From DATEEW01 sp035273665 (GTDB taxonomy: Bacteria > Pseudomonadota > Gammaproteobacteria > Burkholderiales > SG8-39): a stretch of DNA of 32,378 nt. The stretch covers positions 1-32,378 of the forward strand of contig DATEOW010000022.1 of assembly GCA_035273665.1 (NCBI GenBank), in the 5' to 3' direction. A program made the translations under genes and the position numbers. Under the pieces are notes generated by a model, which had not been told where the DNA came from, made no database searches, and saw only the letters and a list, made by a program, of their open reading frames with translations. Of this stretch, positions 15,488-22,656 are shown one piece after another; the first letter of the stretch is position 1, and every line of letters begins with the position of its first letter.

Positions 15488-16084
15488 GCACAGGAAAAAG
15501 CGCAGCGACTCAATGGCGAAATTACAGCCCCTGAAGTGAGGCTGGTCGGCGAAGAAGGTGAACAACTCGGAATTGTGTCGATCGCAGAAGCGATGCGACT
15601 TGCCGAAGAGAAAGAGATGGATCTGGTTGAAATCGCACCGACGGCCGAGCCGCCGGTTTGCAAGCTGATGGACTTCGGCAAATTCAAATATCGTGAGGCG
15701 AAGAAAGCCCACGAAGCGAAGCTGAAGCAGAAGCAGATCCAAGTGAAGGAAATCAAGTTTCGCCCCAGTACCGACGAGGGCGATTACCAGATCAAGCTGC
15801 GCAATTTGATCAAGTTCCTGGAAGAAGGCGATAAGACCAAAGTGACGTTGCGTTTTCGCGGTCGTGAAATGGCGCATCAGGAATTCGGTATCCGTCTCCT
15901 GGAACGAGTGCGCGGCGATCTGGAAGCACATGGTGTCGTGGAGCAGTGGCCAAAAATGGAAGGGCGCCAGTTGATCATGGTGATCGCGCCTAAAAAAGTG
16001 ACCGCCGCGCCTGCTGCGCCCAAGAAAGAAAAGCCGGAAAAACCTCCGGCACCTAAAGAATCTTCCGCAGCGCCTCCTCAATAG
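15485..16084 (+). CDS. infC: Translation initiation factor IF-3
   Basis: Binds the 30S subunit, blocks subunit joining and proofreads the initiation codon. About 199 residues when started at the ATC (15485), beginning (M)AQEKAQRLNGEITAPEVRLVGEEGEQLGIVS. The first usual start codon in frame is a GTG at 15536, which would remove the conserved LNGEI segment. The N-terminal domain, lysine-rich linker helix (FKYREAKKAHEAKLKQKQIQVKEIKFRP) and C-terminal domain (KVTLRFRGREMAHQEFGIRLLERV...MEGRQLIMVIAPKK) are all present. The last 30 residues are an Ala/Pro/Lys-rich tail absent from E. coli IF3 (180 residues). The AUC start suggests that IF3 represses its own translation. Confidence 0.95.
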   Translation: MAQEKAQRLNGEITAPEVRLVGEEGEQLGIVSIAEAMRLAEEKEMDLVEIAPTAEPPVCKLMDFGKFKYREAKKAHEAKLKQKQIQVKEIKFRPSTDEGDYQIKLRNLIKFLEEGDKTKVTLRFRGREMAHQEFGIRLLERVRGDLEAHGVVEQWPKMEGRQLIMVIAPKKVTAAPAAPKKEKPEKPPAPKESSAAPPQ

Positions 16085-16086
16085 GG

Positions 16087-16122
16087 GCGTTGTGGCGGTA
16101 AGACCCCGTAGCGCCACAGCGC
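16087..16122 (+). promoter_or_regulatory. Leader hairpin upstream of rpmI-rplT (candidate L20 control site)
   Basis: An 11-bp stem (16087-16097 with 16112-16122, one G-U pair) with a 14-base loop containing ACCCCG, starting two bases after the infC stop. It lacks a U run, so it is not a terminator. In other bacteria L20 represses rpmI-rplT by binding structured RNA in this spacer; its use here is inference. Confidence 0.5.
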
Positions 16123-16157
16123 AAACGGATAAAACAAGTGATCGCCGCGGTCATGAA

Positions 16158-16176
16158 GTGCTTCGCGAGAAGCCAC
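16158..16176 (+). promoter_or_regulatory. Second leader hairpin with GCGA tetraloop before rpmI
   Basis: CTTC-GCGA-GAAG closed by further G-C, T-A and G-C pairs with one bulged C. GNRA-type loops are stable and often dock or bind proteins. It lies 28 bases before the rpmI ATG, between the first hairpin and the ribosome site CGGAG. Confidence 0.45.
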
Positions 16177-16203
16177 CCGGCATCAAGCTAAATCGGAGTA
16201 GTC

Positions 16204-16401
16204 ATGCCTAAGATGAAGACAAAGAAAAGCGCTTCGAAGCGCTTTACGGTGCAAGGGAGCGGCGGTATCAAACGCAGTAGCGCCAACCTGCGCCACATCC
16301 TGACCAAGAAGGCCACCAAGCGCAAACGTCATTTGCGCGGAACCACGCAAGTTGATGCGACGAACCTCGGTTCAGTTCGCGCCATGCTTCCCTACGCGTA
16401 A
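16204..16401 (+). CDS. rpmI: 50S ribosomal protein L35
   Basis: 65 residues, the standard size: MPKMKTKKSASKRFTVQGSGGIKRSSANLRHILTKKATKRKRHLRG. Highly basic small subunit of the large ribosomal particle. CGGAG lies seven bases before the ATG. It follows infC after 119 bases that hold two hairpins, and precedes rplT by 11 bases, giving the conserved infC-rpmI-rplT order. Confidence 0.98.
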   Translation: MPKMKTKKSASKRFTVQGSGGIKRSSANLRHILTKKATKRKRHLRGTTQVDATNLGSVRAMLPYA

Positions 16402-16412
16402 GGAGACGACAA

Positions 16413-16772
16413 ATGCCAAGAGTCAAACGTGGCGTCGTCGCACGCGCCAAACACAAGAAAGTTTTAGCGGCAGCCAAAGGTTTCCGCGGCCGTCGGAGCA
16501 CAGTCTTCCGTATCGCCAAAGAAGCGGTGATGAAGGCGGGGCAGTATGCCTATCGGGATCGTCGCGCCAAGAAACGCGTTTTTCGCGCCTTATGGATTGC
16601 CCGTATCAACGCCGCTGCCCGCGAGCATGGTTTGTCGTATAGCGTGTTCATGAACGGCCTGAAGAAAGCGAACATCGAAATCGACCGCAAAGTCCTGGCG
16701 GACATCGCTGTCGCGGACAAAGTTGCTTTCGCCGGCATTGCGGCGCAAGTGAAGGGCAGTTTGTCCGCTTAA
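16413..16772 (+). CDS. rplT: 50S ribosomal protein L20
   Basis: 119 residues: MPRVKRGVVARAKHKKVLAAAKGFRGRRSTVFRIAKEAVMKAGQYAYRDRRAKKRVFRALWIARINAAAREHGLSYS..., the canonical L20 with its basic RNA-binding N-terminal extension and globular C-terminal domain. It assembles early on 23S rRNA and in other bacteria represses its own operon. AAGGAG precedes the ATG. A strong hairpin with a U run follows before pheS. Confidence 0.98.
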   Translation: MPRVKRGVVARAKHKKVLAAAKGFRGRRSTVFRIAKEAVMKAGQYAYRDRRAKKRVFRALWIARINAAAREHGLSYSVFMNGLKKANIEIDRKVLADIAVADKVAFAGIAAQVKGSLSA

Positions 16773-16795
16773 GTTTTTCCAGTACGCGCAGTGCC

Positions 16796-16824
16796 GCTCG
16801 CCCGCTCATGCGGGCGAGCTTTTT
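16796..16824 (+). terminator. Terminator (or attenuator) between rplT and pheS
   Basis: A perfect 10-bp GC-rich stem (GCTCGCCCGC with its complement), four-base loop TCAT and five T residues, 24 bases after the rplT stop and 54 bases before pheS. No leader peptide with phenylalanine codons and its own start is visible, so classical pheM-type attenuation is not supported; simple or partial termination is more likely. Confidence 0.8.
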
Positions 16825-16877
16825 CCAACGCATAGAACAATAAACGGCGGCGTAGCCGGATAGCGAACCGAAGCTCA

Positions 16878-17891
16878 ATGGACAACCTCGAATCGATTGT
16901 TACGGCAGCGATCGAACAGTTCGGTGCGACCCACGATGCGGCCGCGCTGGAACAGACCAAGGCGCGCTATCTGGGCAAGACGGGGTCCTTGACCGAATTG
17001 CTGAAGAGCTTGGGAAAGCTGCCGGCCGAGGAGCGCAAGATTGCCGGTGCGCGTATCAATGAAGCCAAGAATCGTATCGAAGCCGCGCTGATTGCGCGAC
17101 GACAAGAGATTGCGCAAGTCCAGCTCGATGCTCGTCTGGCGGAAGAAGCGCTCGATGTAACGCTGCCTGGACGTGGCCGCCGAATCGGCGGTATACATCC
17201 GGTGATTCGCAGCTGGCAGCGTGTTGAAAACATTTTCCGCTCGATTGGCTTCGATGTGGCCGAAGGGCCGGAAATCGAGACCGACTGGTACAACTTCACT
17301 GCGCTTAACCAGCCTGAGAATCACCCCGCACGCTCGATGCACGACACCTTCTATTTGGAAGGTGGGCACCTGTTGCGTACGCATACGAGTCCTATGCAGG
17401 TGCGTTATGCGCGCATGCATGTCCAGAAATATCGAGATGTCGCATCGATGCCGCCTATCAAGGTAATCGCCCCCGGCCGCACATATCGGGTCGACAGCGA
17501 TGCAACCCATTCCCCGATGTTTCATCAGGTCGAGGGACTATGGATCGCCGAGGACATCAGCTTCGCCGCGCTCAAGGGCGTCTACACGGATTTCCTGCGC
17601 CGTTTTTTTGAAACCGATGCGTTGCAGGTCCGCTTCCGTCCATCCTTCTTTCCCTTTACCGAACCTTCAGCGGAAATCGATATGGCGTTTAAGGATGGTC
17701 GCTGGCTCGAGATTTCCGGCGCGGGGCAAGTGCATCCCAAAGTAATTCGCAACTACGGCCTCGATCCGGAGCGTTACGTTGGTTTCGCATTCGGAAGCGG
17801 GCTGGAGCGCCTGACGATGCTGCGTTATGGCATCAACGACCTGCGTCTGTTCTACGAAAACGATCTGCGCTTCCTCGCGCAATTCAACTGA
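16878..17891 (+). CDS. pheS: Phenylalanyl-tRNA synthetase alpha subunit
   Basis: Catalytic subunit of the alpha2-beta2 enzyme that charges tRNA-Phe. 337 residues. An N-terminal coiled-coil (about 1-90, rich in E, K, A and L, e.g. AALEQTKARYLGKTGSLTELLKSLGKLPAEERK) precedes the class II core: HPVIRSWQRVENIFRSIGFDVAEGPEIETDWYNFTALNQPENHPARSMHDTFY, then motif 2 (GRTYRVDSDATHSPMFHQVEGL) and motif 3 (YVGFAFGSGLERLTMLRYGINDLR). The ATG has only a weak ribosome site. Nine bases separate it from pheT. Confidence 0.97.
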   Translation: MDNLESIVTAAIEQFGATHDAAALEQTKARYLGKTGSLTELLKSLGKLPAEERKIAGARINEAKNRIEAALIARRQEIAQVQLDARLAEEALDVTLPGRGRRIGGIHPVIRSWQRVENIFRSIGFDVAEGPEIETDWYNFTALNQPENHPARSMHDTFYLEGGHLLRTHTSPMQVRYARMHVQKYRDVASMPPIKVIAPGRTYRVDSDATHSPMFHQVEGLWIAEDISFAALKGVYTDFLRRFFETDALQVRFRPSFFPFTEPSAEIDMAFKDGRWLEISGAGQVHPKVIRNYGLDPERYVGFAFGSGLERLTMLRYGINDLRLFYENDLRFLAQFN

Positions 17892-17900
17892 GGACAGCGC

Positions 17901-20300
17901 GTGCAATTATCTGAATATTGGTTGCGTACATGGGTGAATCCCGATTTGACGACGGAGAAACTCGCGCACCTACTGACCATGGCAGGGCTGGAAGTCGAAG
18001 CAGTTGACCATGTCGCGCCGCCCTTTAGCGGCGTGATGGTGGGGCAAGTCCTCGAAGTCGATAAACATCCCAACGCCGATCGCCTCAGTGTCTGCCAGGT
18101 CGATGTCGGTACCGGGAAACCGCTCAACATCGTCTGTGGTGCGACCAATGTGCGTAAAGGGTTGAAAGTGGCATGCGCAACGATCGGCGCGAGGCTACCC
18201 GGCGAGAGCGGCAAAACTTTCGACATCAAGCCCGTACAAATGCGGGGGGTCGATAGCCAGGGCATGCTGTGTGCCGCGCGCGAACTCGGCATACATGACG
18301 AATCGAGTGGCTTGCTTGAATTGGCCGATGATGCGCCGGTGGGACAGGATTTCCGTGCTTATCGTCAACTGGACGATCGTGTGTTGACGCTTAAGCTCAC
18401 GCCGAATCGTGCCGATTGTCTGTCGATACGAGGTGTGGCACGGGAGGTCGCGGCGCTTACCGCGGTAAATTTAAACACATTGAAGGTTGCGACGGTCGCC
18501 GACAAAATCGACGATCGCTTTCCCGTCCGCATTTCGGCGCCACATGCTTGCGGCCGTTTCGGTGGACGTGTCATCCGTGGCGTAAATGCAAAAGCAGTGA
18601 CGCCGCAGTGGATGAAAGAACGTCTCCTTCGATGTGGGCAGCGTTCTATTTCCGCGCTCGTGGATGTCACCAACTATGTGATGCTCGAATTGGGCCAGCC
18701 ATTGCACGTCTACGATCTAGCCAAGCTGCAAGGCGGCATTGACGTGCGCCTCGCGCGTCAAGGTGAGCAGTTGAAGCTCTTGAACGAACAGACCATCGAC
18801 TTGGACGAGGATCTGCTCGTAATCGCCGACAACGGCGGCGTCATCGGCTTGGCCGGCATCATGGGCGGAGACAGCAGCAAGGCCGATCTCGATACGCAGG
18901 ATATCTTTTTGGAAGCGGCTTTTTTCCACCCGGACGCGATTGCCGGCCGTGCGCGACGTTTTGGTTTCGCCAGCGATGCGTCGCATCGCTTCGAACGGGG
19001 CGTCGATTTTGCCGGCAACCTTGAAGCGATCGAACGAGCCACGCAACTGATCATAGACATATGCGGAGGTGAAGCGGGGGTGGTTGTCGACGAAGTGGCC
19101 CAGTTGCCCGCCCGCCGACCGGTGCAATTACGCGGCGCGCGTGCAAGCAAGATCATCGGTGTGTCCTTCAGCGATGCGGCGATGTTGGATATCTTCAAAC
19201 GACTGGGCTTTGCCGCGACGCAAGGCGCAGGCGTGCTTGAAGTTGTACCCCCCTCTTATCGGTTCGATATCGAGATCGAGGAAGATTTGATTGAAGAGGT
19301 CGCGCGCATATACGGTTTCGACAATATTCCCGCCACGGCCCCTCTTGCGCCGGCGCTTCTACTTGCCCAGCCGGAAGACCGCCGTTCGCCGCACGATCTA
19401 CGCGCGCGTCTGGCCGATTGCGATTATCAGGAAGTCGTCAATTTCAGCTTCGTCGATGCGCAGTGGGAAAAGGACTTTGCCGGCAACAGCAATCCGCTCA
19501 AGCTTCTCAATCCCATCGCCAGCCAGATGAGCGTCATGCGCTCGTCTCTGATTGGAAGCCTTGTTGCAAATGCGCGCTACAACCTGAGTCACAAGGCGAG
19601 CCGGGTGCGGATATTCGAAATCGGCCGCGTTTTTCTTCGCGCACCTCATGTGCAAGACGGCGAGCTTGAGGTGGGCGGTATTGATCAGCCTTTAAGAATT
19701 GCGGGTTTGGCCTTCGGTTCCGCCGCGCCGGAACAATGGGGACAAGCGACACGTGCGGTCGATTTCTTCGACTTAAAAGGCGATGTCGAAGCGTTGCTCG
19801 CACCACTACAAGCTCGTTTCGTGAAGGGCACACATCCGAGTTTGCATCCTGGCCGTTCGGCGAGGGTCGAGCTTGATGGCCGCCTGATCGGATGGGTCGG
19901 GGAGCTGCATCCCCGATGGCAGCAGCAATACGAGATCCCCGGATCGGCGGTGGTATTTGAGCTGGATCTAAAGCCTCTACTCGAGCTGCCCGTGCCGCGG
20001 TATCGGGAAGTCGCGAAATTCCCCGCAGTGGTGCGCGATATCGCCATCGTCGTAGACGAGGCCGTGTCTGCGCAAGCCATGTTGGATAGCCTGCGTGGCC
20101 ATCGCACCGGGTTTGTGCAAGAGGTCCTGTTGTTCGATTTATATCGCGGGCAGGGTGTGGCAAAAGGGCGAAAAAGCGTTGCCTTTCGGGTAGTTATGCA
20201 AGATACTGCGCGGACACTGACGGATGCCGAAGTCGCAGCCGCGGTGGCCGAATTGAGCACAGAACTGCTAAGTCGCTTCGGCGGAGAACAACGCAGCTAG
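17901..20300 (+). CDS. pheT: Phenylalanyl-tRNA synthetase beta subunit
   Basis: 799 residues, near the E. coli length (795). GTG start with GAGGA upstream. Order: N-terminal segment MQLSEYWLRTWVNPDLTTEKLAHLLTMAGLEVE, tRNA-binding (EMAP-type) domain (about 40-150, VLEVDKHPNADRLSVCQVDVG), B3/B4 editing domain (GLLELADDAPVG to the RCGQRSISALVDVTNYVMLELGQPLHVYD region), B5 domains, a catalytic-like core (DYQEVVNFSFVDAQWEKDF) and the C-terminal FDX-ACB anticodon-binding domain (VPRYREVAKFPAVVRDIAIVVDEAVSAQAMLDSL). It is co-transcribed with pheS and followed by ihfA after 29 bases, as in many beta- and gammaproteobacteria. Confidence 0.97.
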   Translation: MQLSEYWLRTWVNPDLTTEKLAHLLTMAGLEVEAVDHVAPPFSGVMVGQVLEVDKHPNADRLSVCQVDVGTGKPLNIVCGATNVRKGLKVACATIGARLPGESGKTFDIKPVQMRGVDSQGMLCAARELGIHDESSGLLELADDAPVGQDFRAYRQLDDRVLTLKLTPNRADCLSIRGVAREVAALTAVNLNTLKVATVADKIDDRFPVRISAPHACGRFGGRVIRGVNAKAVTPQWMKERLLRCGQRSISALVDVTNYVMLELGQPLHVYDLAKLQGGIDVRLARQGEQLKLLNEQTIDLDEDLLVIADNGGVIGLAGIMGGDSSKADLDTQDIFLEAAFFHPDAIAGRARRFGFASDASHRFERGVDFAGNLEAIERATQLIIDICGGEAGVVVDEVAQLPARRPVQLRGARASKIIGVSFSDAAMLDIFKRLGFAATQGAGVLEVVPPSYRFDIEIEEDLIEEVARIYGFDNIPATAPLAPALLLAQPEDRRSPHDLRARLADCDYQEVVNFSFVDAQWEKDFAGNSNPLKLLNPIASQMSVMRSSLIGSLVANARYNLSHKASRVRIFEIGRVFLRAPHVQDGELEVGGIDQPLRIAGLAFGSAAPEQWGQATRAVDFFDLKGDVEALLAPLQARFVKGTHPSLHPGRSARVELDGRLIGWVGELHPRWQQQYEIPGSAVVFELDLKPLLELPVPRYREVAKFPAVVRDIAIVVDEAVSAQAMLDSLRGHRTGFVQEVLLFDLYRGQGVAKGRKSVAFRVVMQDTARTLTDAEVAAAVAELSTELLSRFGGEQRS

Positions 20301-20329
20301 TGCGCTGAAGAAATTTCCGGGAGAACAAA

Positions 20330-20638
20330 TTGACCCTCACCAAAGCCGAGCTGGCAGATATGCTGTTTGAAAAAGTCGGCCTGAATAAGCGCGAAGCCAA
20401 AGATATGGTGGAGACCTTTTTCGAGGAGATCCGCGTCGCGCTCGAAAGCGGTGACAGCGTGAAGCTGTCCGGTTTTGGCAATTTCCAGCTGCGCGATAAG
20501 CCGCAACGTCCGGGCCGCAATCCGAAGACGGGCGAAGAGATTCCAATCACTGCGCGCCGCGTGGTGACGTTCCATGCAAGCCAGAAGCTGAAAGCCCTCG
20601 TCGAGGAAGCACATGGCCGAAAACAAGAACAGCAGTAG
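20330..20638 (+). CDS. ihfA: Integration host factor alpha subunit
   Basis: DNA-bending HU-family protein that, with IhfB, binds specific sites and helps sigma-54 promoters, recombination and replication. 102 residues starting at a TTG (20330), which gives MTLTKAELADMLFEKVGLNKREAKDMVETFFEEIRVALESGDSVKLSGFGNFQLRDKPQRPGRNPKTGEEIPITARRVVTFHASQKLK, the typical IhfA sequence with the Pro-containing intercalating arm (RPGRNPKTGE). GGGAG lies seven bases before the start. Its end overlaps the MerR-type gene by 26 bases. The use of IHF at the two sigma-54-like promoters in this window is possible but not shown. Confidence 0.96.
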   Translation: MTLTKAELADMLFEKVGLNKREAKDMVETFFEEIRVALESGDSVKLSGFGNFQLRDKPQRPGRNPKTGEEIPITARRVVTFHASQKLKALVEEAHGRKQEQQ

Positions 20639-20984
20639 TCTTCCCCCCATACCGGCGAAGCGCTACTTCACCATTGGTGAAGTCAGCGATCTATGCGGCG
20701 TTAAGCCGCATGTACTGCGTTATTGGGAACAGGAGTTCACCCAACTCAAACCGGTGAAGCGCCGAGGTAATCGCCGCTATTACCAACATCACGAAGTGTT
20801 GCTGATCCGCCGGATTCGCGAGCTGCTGTACGAACAAGGATTCACGATCAGTGGGGCCCGGAACCGCCTTGATGAGACAGCGCGCGAACGCGGCGCTGCG
20901 AAGGTGGATATGCCGGAAGCCAATCTTGATTTCGCCGGTTTGCGGCGCGAAATCGCTACGGTGCTGCAAATGCTGACTGCCTGA
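20613..20984 (+). CDS. MerR-family transcriptional regulator
   Basis: 123 residues. An N-terminal winged-helix HTH of MerR type (YFTIGEVSDLCGVKPHVLRYWEQEFTQLKPVKRRGNRRYYQHHEVLLIRRIRELLYEQGFTISGARNRL) is followed by a short helical tail (REIATVLQMLTA) without cysteines or a recognisable effector domain. Regulators of this kind directly after ihfA are widespread in beta- and gammaproteobacteria, with target unknown. Translation starts inside the end of ihfA (26-base overlap), so it is coupled. The tRNA-Pro promoter lies just after its stop. Confidence 0.9.
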   Translation: MAENKNSSSLPPIPAKRYFTIGEVSDLCGVKPHVLRYWEQEFTQLKPVKRRGNRRYYQHHEVLLIRRIRELLYEQGFTISGARNRLDETARERGAAKVDMPEANLDFAGLRREIATVLQMLTA

Positions 20985-21002
20985 GGGCGCCGGTTCCCCT
21001 GT

Positions 21003-21008
21003 TATAAT
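21003..21008 (+). promoter_or_regulatory. -10 box of the tRNA-Pro promoter
   Basis: A perfect TATAAT followed by a GC-rich discriminator (CGCGCCCACG), with transcription expected about 5 bases before the mature tRNA end. No convincing -35 box lies 16-18 bases upstream. Confidence 0.55.
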
Positions 21009-21019
21009 CGCGCCCACGT

Positions 21020-21096
<77 letters not shown>

Positions 21097-21120
21097 ATAA
21101 AATCGCAACAAATCACAATG

Positions 21121-21160
21121 CACAATGAAAACCGCCTTCTGTGGGCGGTTTTTTATTGTG
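21121..21160 (+). terminator. Rho-independent terminator after tRNA-Pro
   Basis: AAAACCGCC (21128-21136) pairs with GGCGGTTTT (21144-21152) across a seven-base loop, followed by T residues. Outer arms CACAAT and ATTGTG extend the inverted repeat to about 40 bases. Confidence 0.9.
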
Positions 21161-21320
21161 TGACATTTTCCGCCTCTGGCGCGTCGCTGCAGTGACACCG
21201 AATGTTGCCGTGGTGAAGCCTTGTCAAATCTCCTCGCCGATGGGGTGGAAGCATTCCCCTTAAAACCTTCCAGTCCGGATACTGCGCTCGAGGAATCGCT
21301 TTTACGAACGTGAGGAAGCG

Positions 21321-21746
21321 TTGGACCATCGGCAATCACGCAAACGCGAAGTGAAAACGGCATGGTTGTGGCTGCCGTTGTTGCCGGTCGTGTTCTTGTT
21401 ACTGCTCGATTGGGATCGGATCCAAGATCGCCTGGCAGTTTGGCGTCAAGAGCCGGTGACTTTTTCGATACCACTCACCATCACTGCGCCATCCGCGAAT
21501 ATCGAAAGCGTTCCAGCATCTTCATCACGCCAAACTCCGGGAACTCGCGCTAATGCGGCTACGACAACCGGATCCGATCCTCGCTTCATGGAGCCCGCAC
21601 CCAGTGTGTTGAAAATACCCGCGGCTGAGCCTGAGCCGGCCCTACCGCTCGATCCGATCAGCGCGCCGCCTTCTATTGCGCCGGACATCGCTGAACTCGT
21701 CACACCCTTTGATCCAGGTGTCTTAACCGATAAAGCCGGTCCCTGA
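21321..21746 (+). CDS. Small proline-rich membrane-anchored hypothetical protein
   Basis: No family recognised. An open frame of 141 residues starts with TTG at 21321, four to five bases after GAGGA. A basic N terminus (DHRQSRKREVK) is followed by one hydrophobic helix (AWLWLPLLPVVFLLLLDW, about residues 14-31) and then a long periplasmic-type tail rich in Pro, Ala, Ser and Thr (EPAPSVLKIPAAEPEPALPLDPISAPPSIAPDIAELVTPFDPG). The charge pattern predicts the tail outside the cytoplasm. It lies between the tRNA-Pro terminator and the flavodoxin promoter region, and its stop is only nine bases before the second GTTGTC/GACAAC dyad. An antisense frame of similar length exists, but lacks a credible start. 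Real gene status is moderately likely. Confidence 0.5.
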   Translation: MDHRQSRKREVKTAWLWLPLLPVVFLLLLDWDRIQDRLAVWRQEPVTFSIPLTITAPSANIESVPASSSRQTPGTRANAATTTGSDPRFMEPAPSVLKIPAAEPEPALPLDPISAPPSIAPDIAELVTPFDPGVLTDKAGP

Positions 21747-21755
21747 CACGGGCGG

Positions 21756-21776
21756 GTTGTCATGTTCTTTGACAAC
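21756..21776. promoter_or_regulatory. Second GTTGTC-N9-GACAAC dyad, upstream of flavodoxin
   Basis: Arms at 21756-21761 and 21771-21776 are identical in sequence and spacing to the dyad at 86-106, but the nine central bases differ. The dyad centre lies about 87 bp upstream of the -12 GC of a sigma-54-like element (21840-21855), against about 84 bp at the PEP-CTERM gene. No U run follows, so it is not a terminator. Confidence 0.6.
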
Positions 21777-21839
21777 AGCCCAAACAGTCGCCCTTTCCCT
21801 GACCCGGCGATTCTTTTTGAAACAGCTTCTTAGCCCAAT

Positions 21840-21855
21840 CGGCATACACCTTGCG
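21840..21855 (+). promoter_or_regulatory. Sigma-54-type -24/-12 promoter of the flavodoxin gene
   Basis: CGGCATACACCTTGCG has GG (21841-21842) and GC (21853-21854) exactly ten bases apart and contains GGCA and TTGC of the consensus. It matches the PEP-CTERM promoter at 11 of 16 positions (both GG-ATA-CCTTGC). Transcription is expected near 21866, giving a leader of about 36 bases. Confidence 0.6.
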
Positions 21856-21901
21856 TTGCTGGGCGCGGCAGTCCATCCGGCCTGTTGTCTCAAGCGCTCC
21901 C

Positions 21902-22516
21902 ATGACCCAGATCCTCATCGTGTATGCCAGCAGTATGGGCAATACCAAGCGTATGGCTGACGCCATAGCGGATGGCGCGCGCCAAATCGCGGGCGTGCAC
22001 GTGAAGATTCGGAGTGTCGACGAAGCACGGCTCGGCGAAGTCAGGGAATGCGATGCGCTTGTACTGGGCTCGCCGGTACGTCACGGTAATGCGGACCCCC
22101 GTTTGCGTCGCTTTATCGAGGCGGACTGCGAGCCGCTAGCGACAAATGGACATCTTGCAGACAAGATCGCCGCAGTCTTTACGGTAGGCGGAAATGTCGG
22201 AAGGCACGGCGACTGCGGTGAAATCGCGCAGCTATCTTTACTTCGGGCATTTGCCGCGGCCGGAATGACGATTGTCAGCGCTTGTACGGATTCGCGTGGG
22301 CCAACGCTTGAGCGACCGTACTGGGGACCGCACGCGCGTTTGCATACGCGCGAAGGCCCGGAGACCTTGCAACCCGACACACTGACGCAGGCATGTCAGC
22401 ATGGGCTCCGCGTTGCCAGACTGGCAAGCGCAGTAACGGGAAATCCGCGCCCGCCCACGCGCAAGAACTTTCGTTTACCCGCTTTTTTCGATCGATTCCA
22501 CACGGTTTTTCGTTGA
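21902..22516 (+). CDS. WrbA-like flavodoxin family protein
   Basis: 204 residues from the ATG at 21902 (MTQILIVYASSMGNTKRMADAIADGA). The FMN phosphate loop is SSMGNTK (10-16). LVLGSPVRHGNADPRLRRFIE corresponds to the WrbA segment around the second FMN loop, and AAVFTVGGNVGRHGDCGEIAQLSLLRAFAAAGMTIVSA to the third loop with its Gly/His-rich turn; ERPYWGPHAR sits where WrbA has PYGAS. WrbA proteins are FMN-dependent NAD(P)H:quinone oxidoreductases of the cytoplasm; this one is divergent, with an extra basic C-terminal tail (PPTRKNFRLPAFFDRFHTVFR), so the substrate is uncertain. The Shine-Dalgarno is weak. An upstream dyad and sigma-54-like promoter suggest inducible, separate transcription. Confidence 0.8.
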   Translation: MTQILIVYASSMGNTKRMADAIADGARQIAGVHVKIRSVDEARLGEVRECDALVLGSPVRHGNADPRLRRFIEADCEPLATNGHLADKIAAVFTVGGNVGRHGDCGEIAQLSLLRAFAAAGMTIVSACTDSRGPTLERPYWGPHARLHTREGPETLQPDTLTQACQHGLRVARLASAVTGNPRPPTRKNFRLPAFFDRFHTVFR

Positions 22517-22571
22517 TCGCGAGACTTTGCCGCGGCGGCCGATAATGCTCGGATGCTGCGCCGCGCTGCAC

Positions 22572-22577
22572 TATAAT
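22572..22577 (+). promoter_or_regulatory. Candidate -10 box upstream of surE
   Basis: A perfect TATAAT in the flavodoxin-surE gap, with transcription expected at about 22584. The -35 region at 16-18 bases is poor. It is the best promoter candidate for the surE-pcm-nlpD-rpoS group. Confidence 0.45.
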
Positions 22578-22656
22578 CGCGCGATGCGTCTTGATCTCTT
22601 CGTAACACGATCGCGTTCTGCTTGCGCCGCGCTCGGATTGTCCTTCGCTACATTCC

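Noticed and set aside
16773..16877. pheM-like attenuator with Phe leader peptide
   Set aside because: There is a TTTTTC run after the rplT stop but no start codon or short frame with Phe codons before the hairpin.
21446..21775. 109-codon minus-strand frame opposite the proline-rich gene
   Set aside because: Low-complexity Gly/Ala/Ser frame typical for the complement of a Pro/Ala-rich gene; it would run through the dyad and has no good start.
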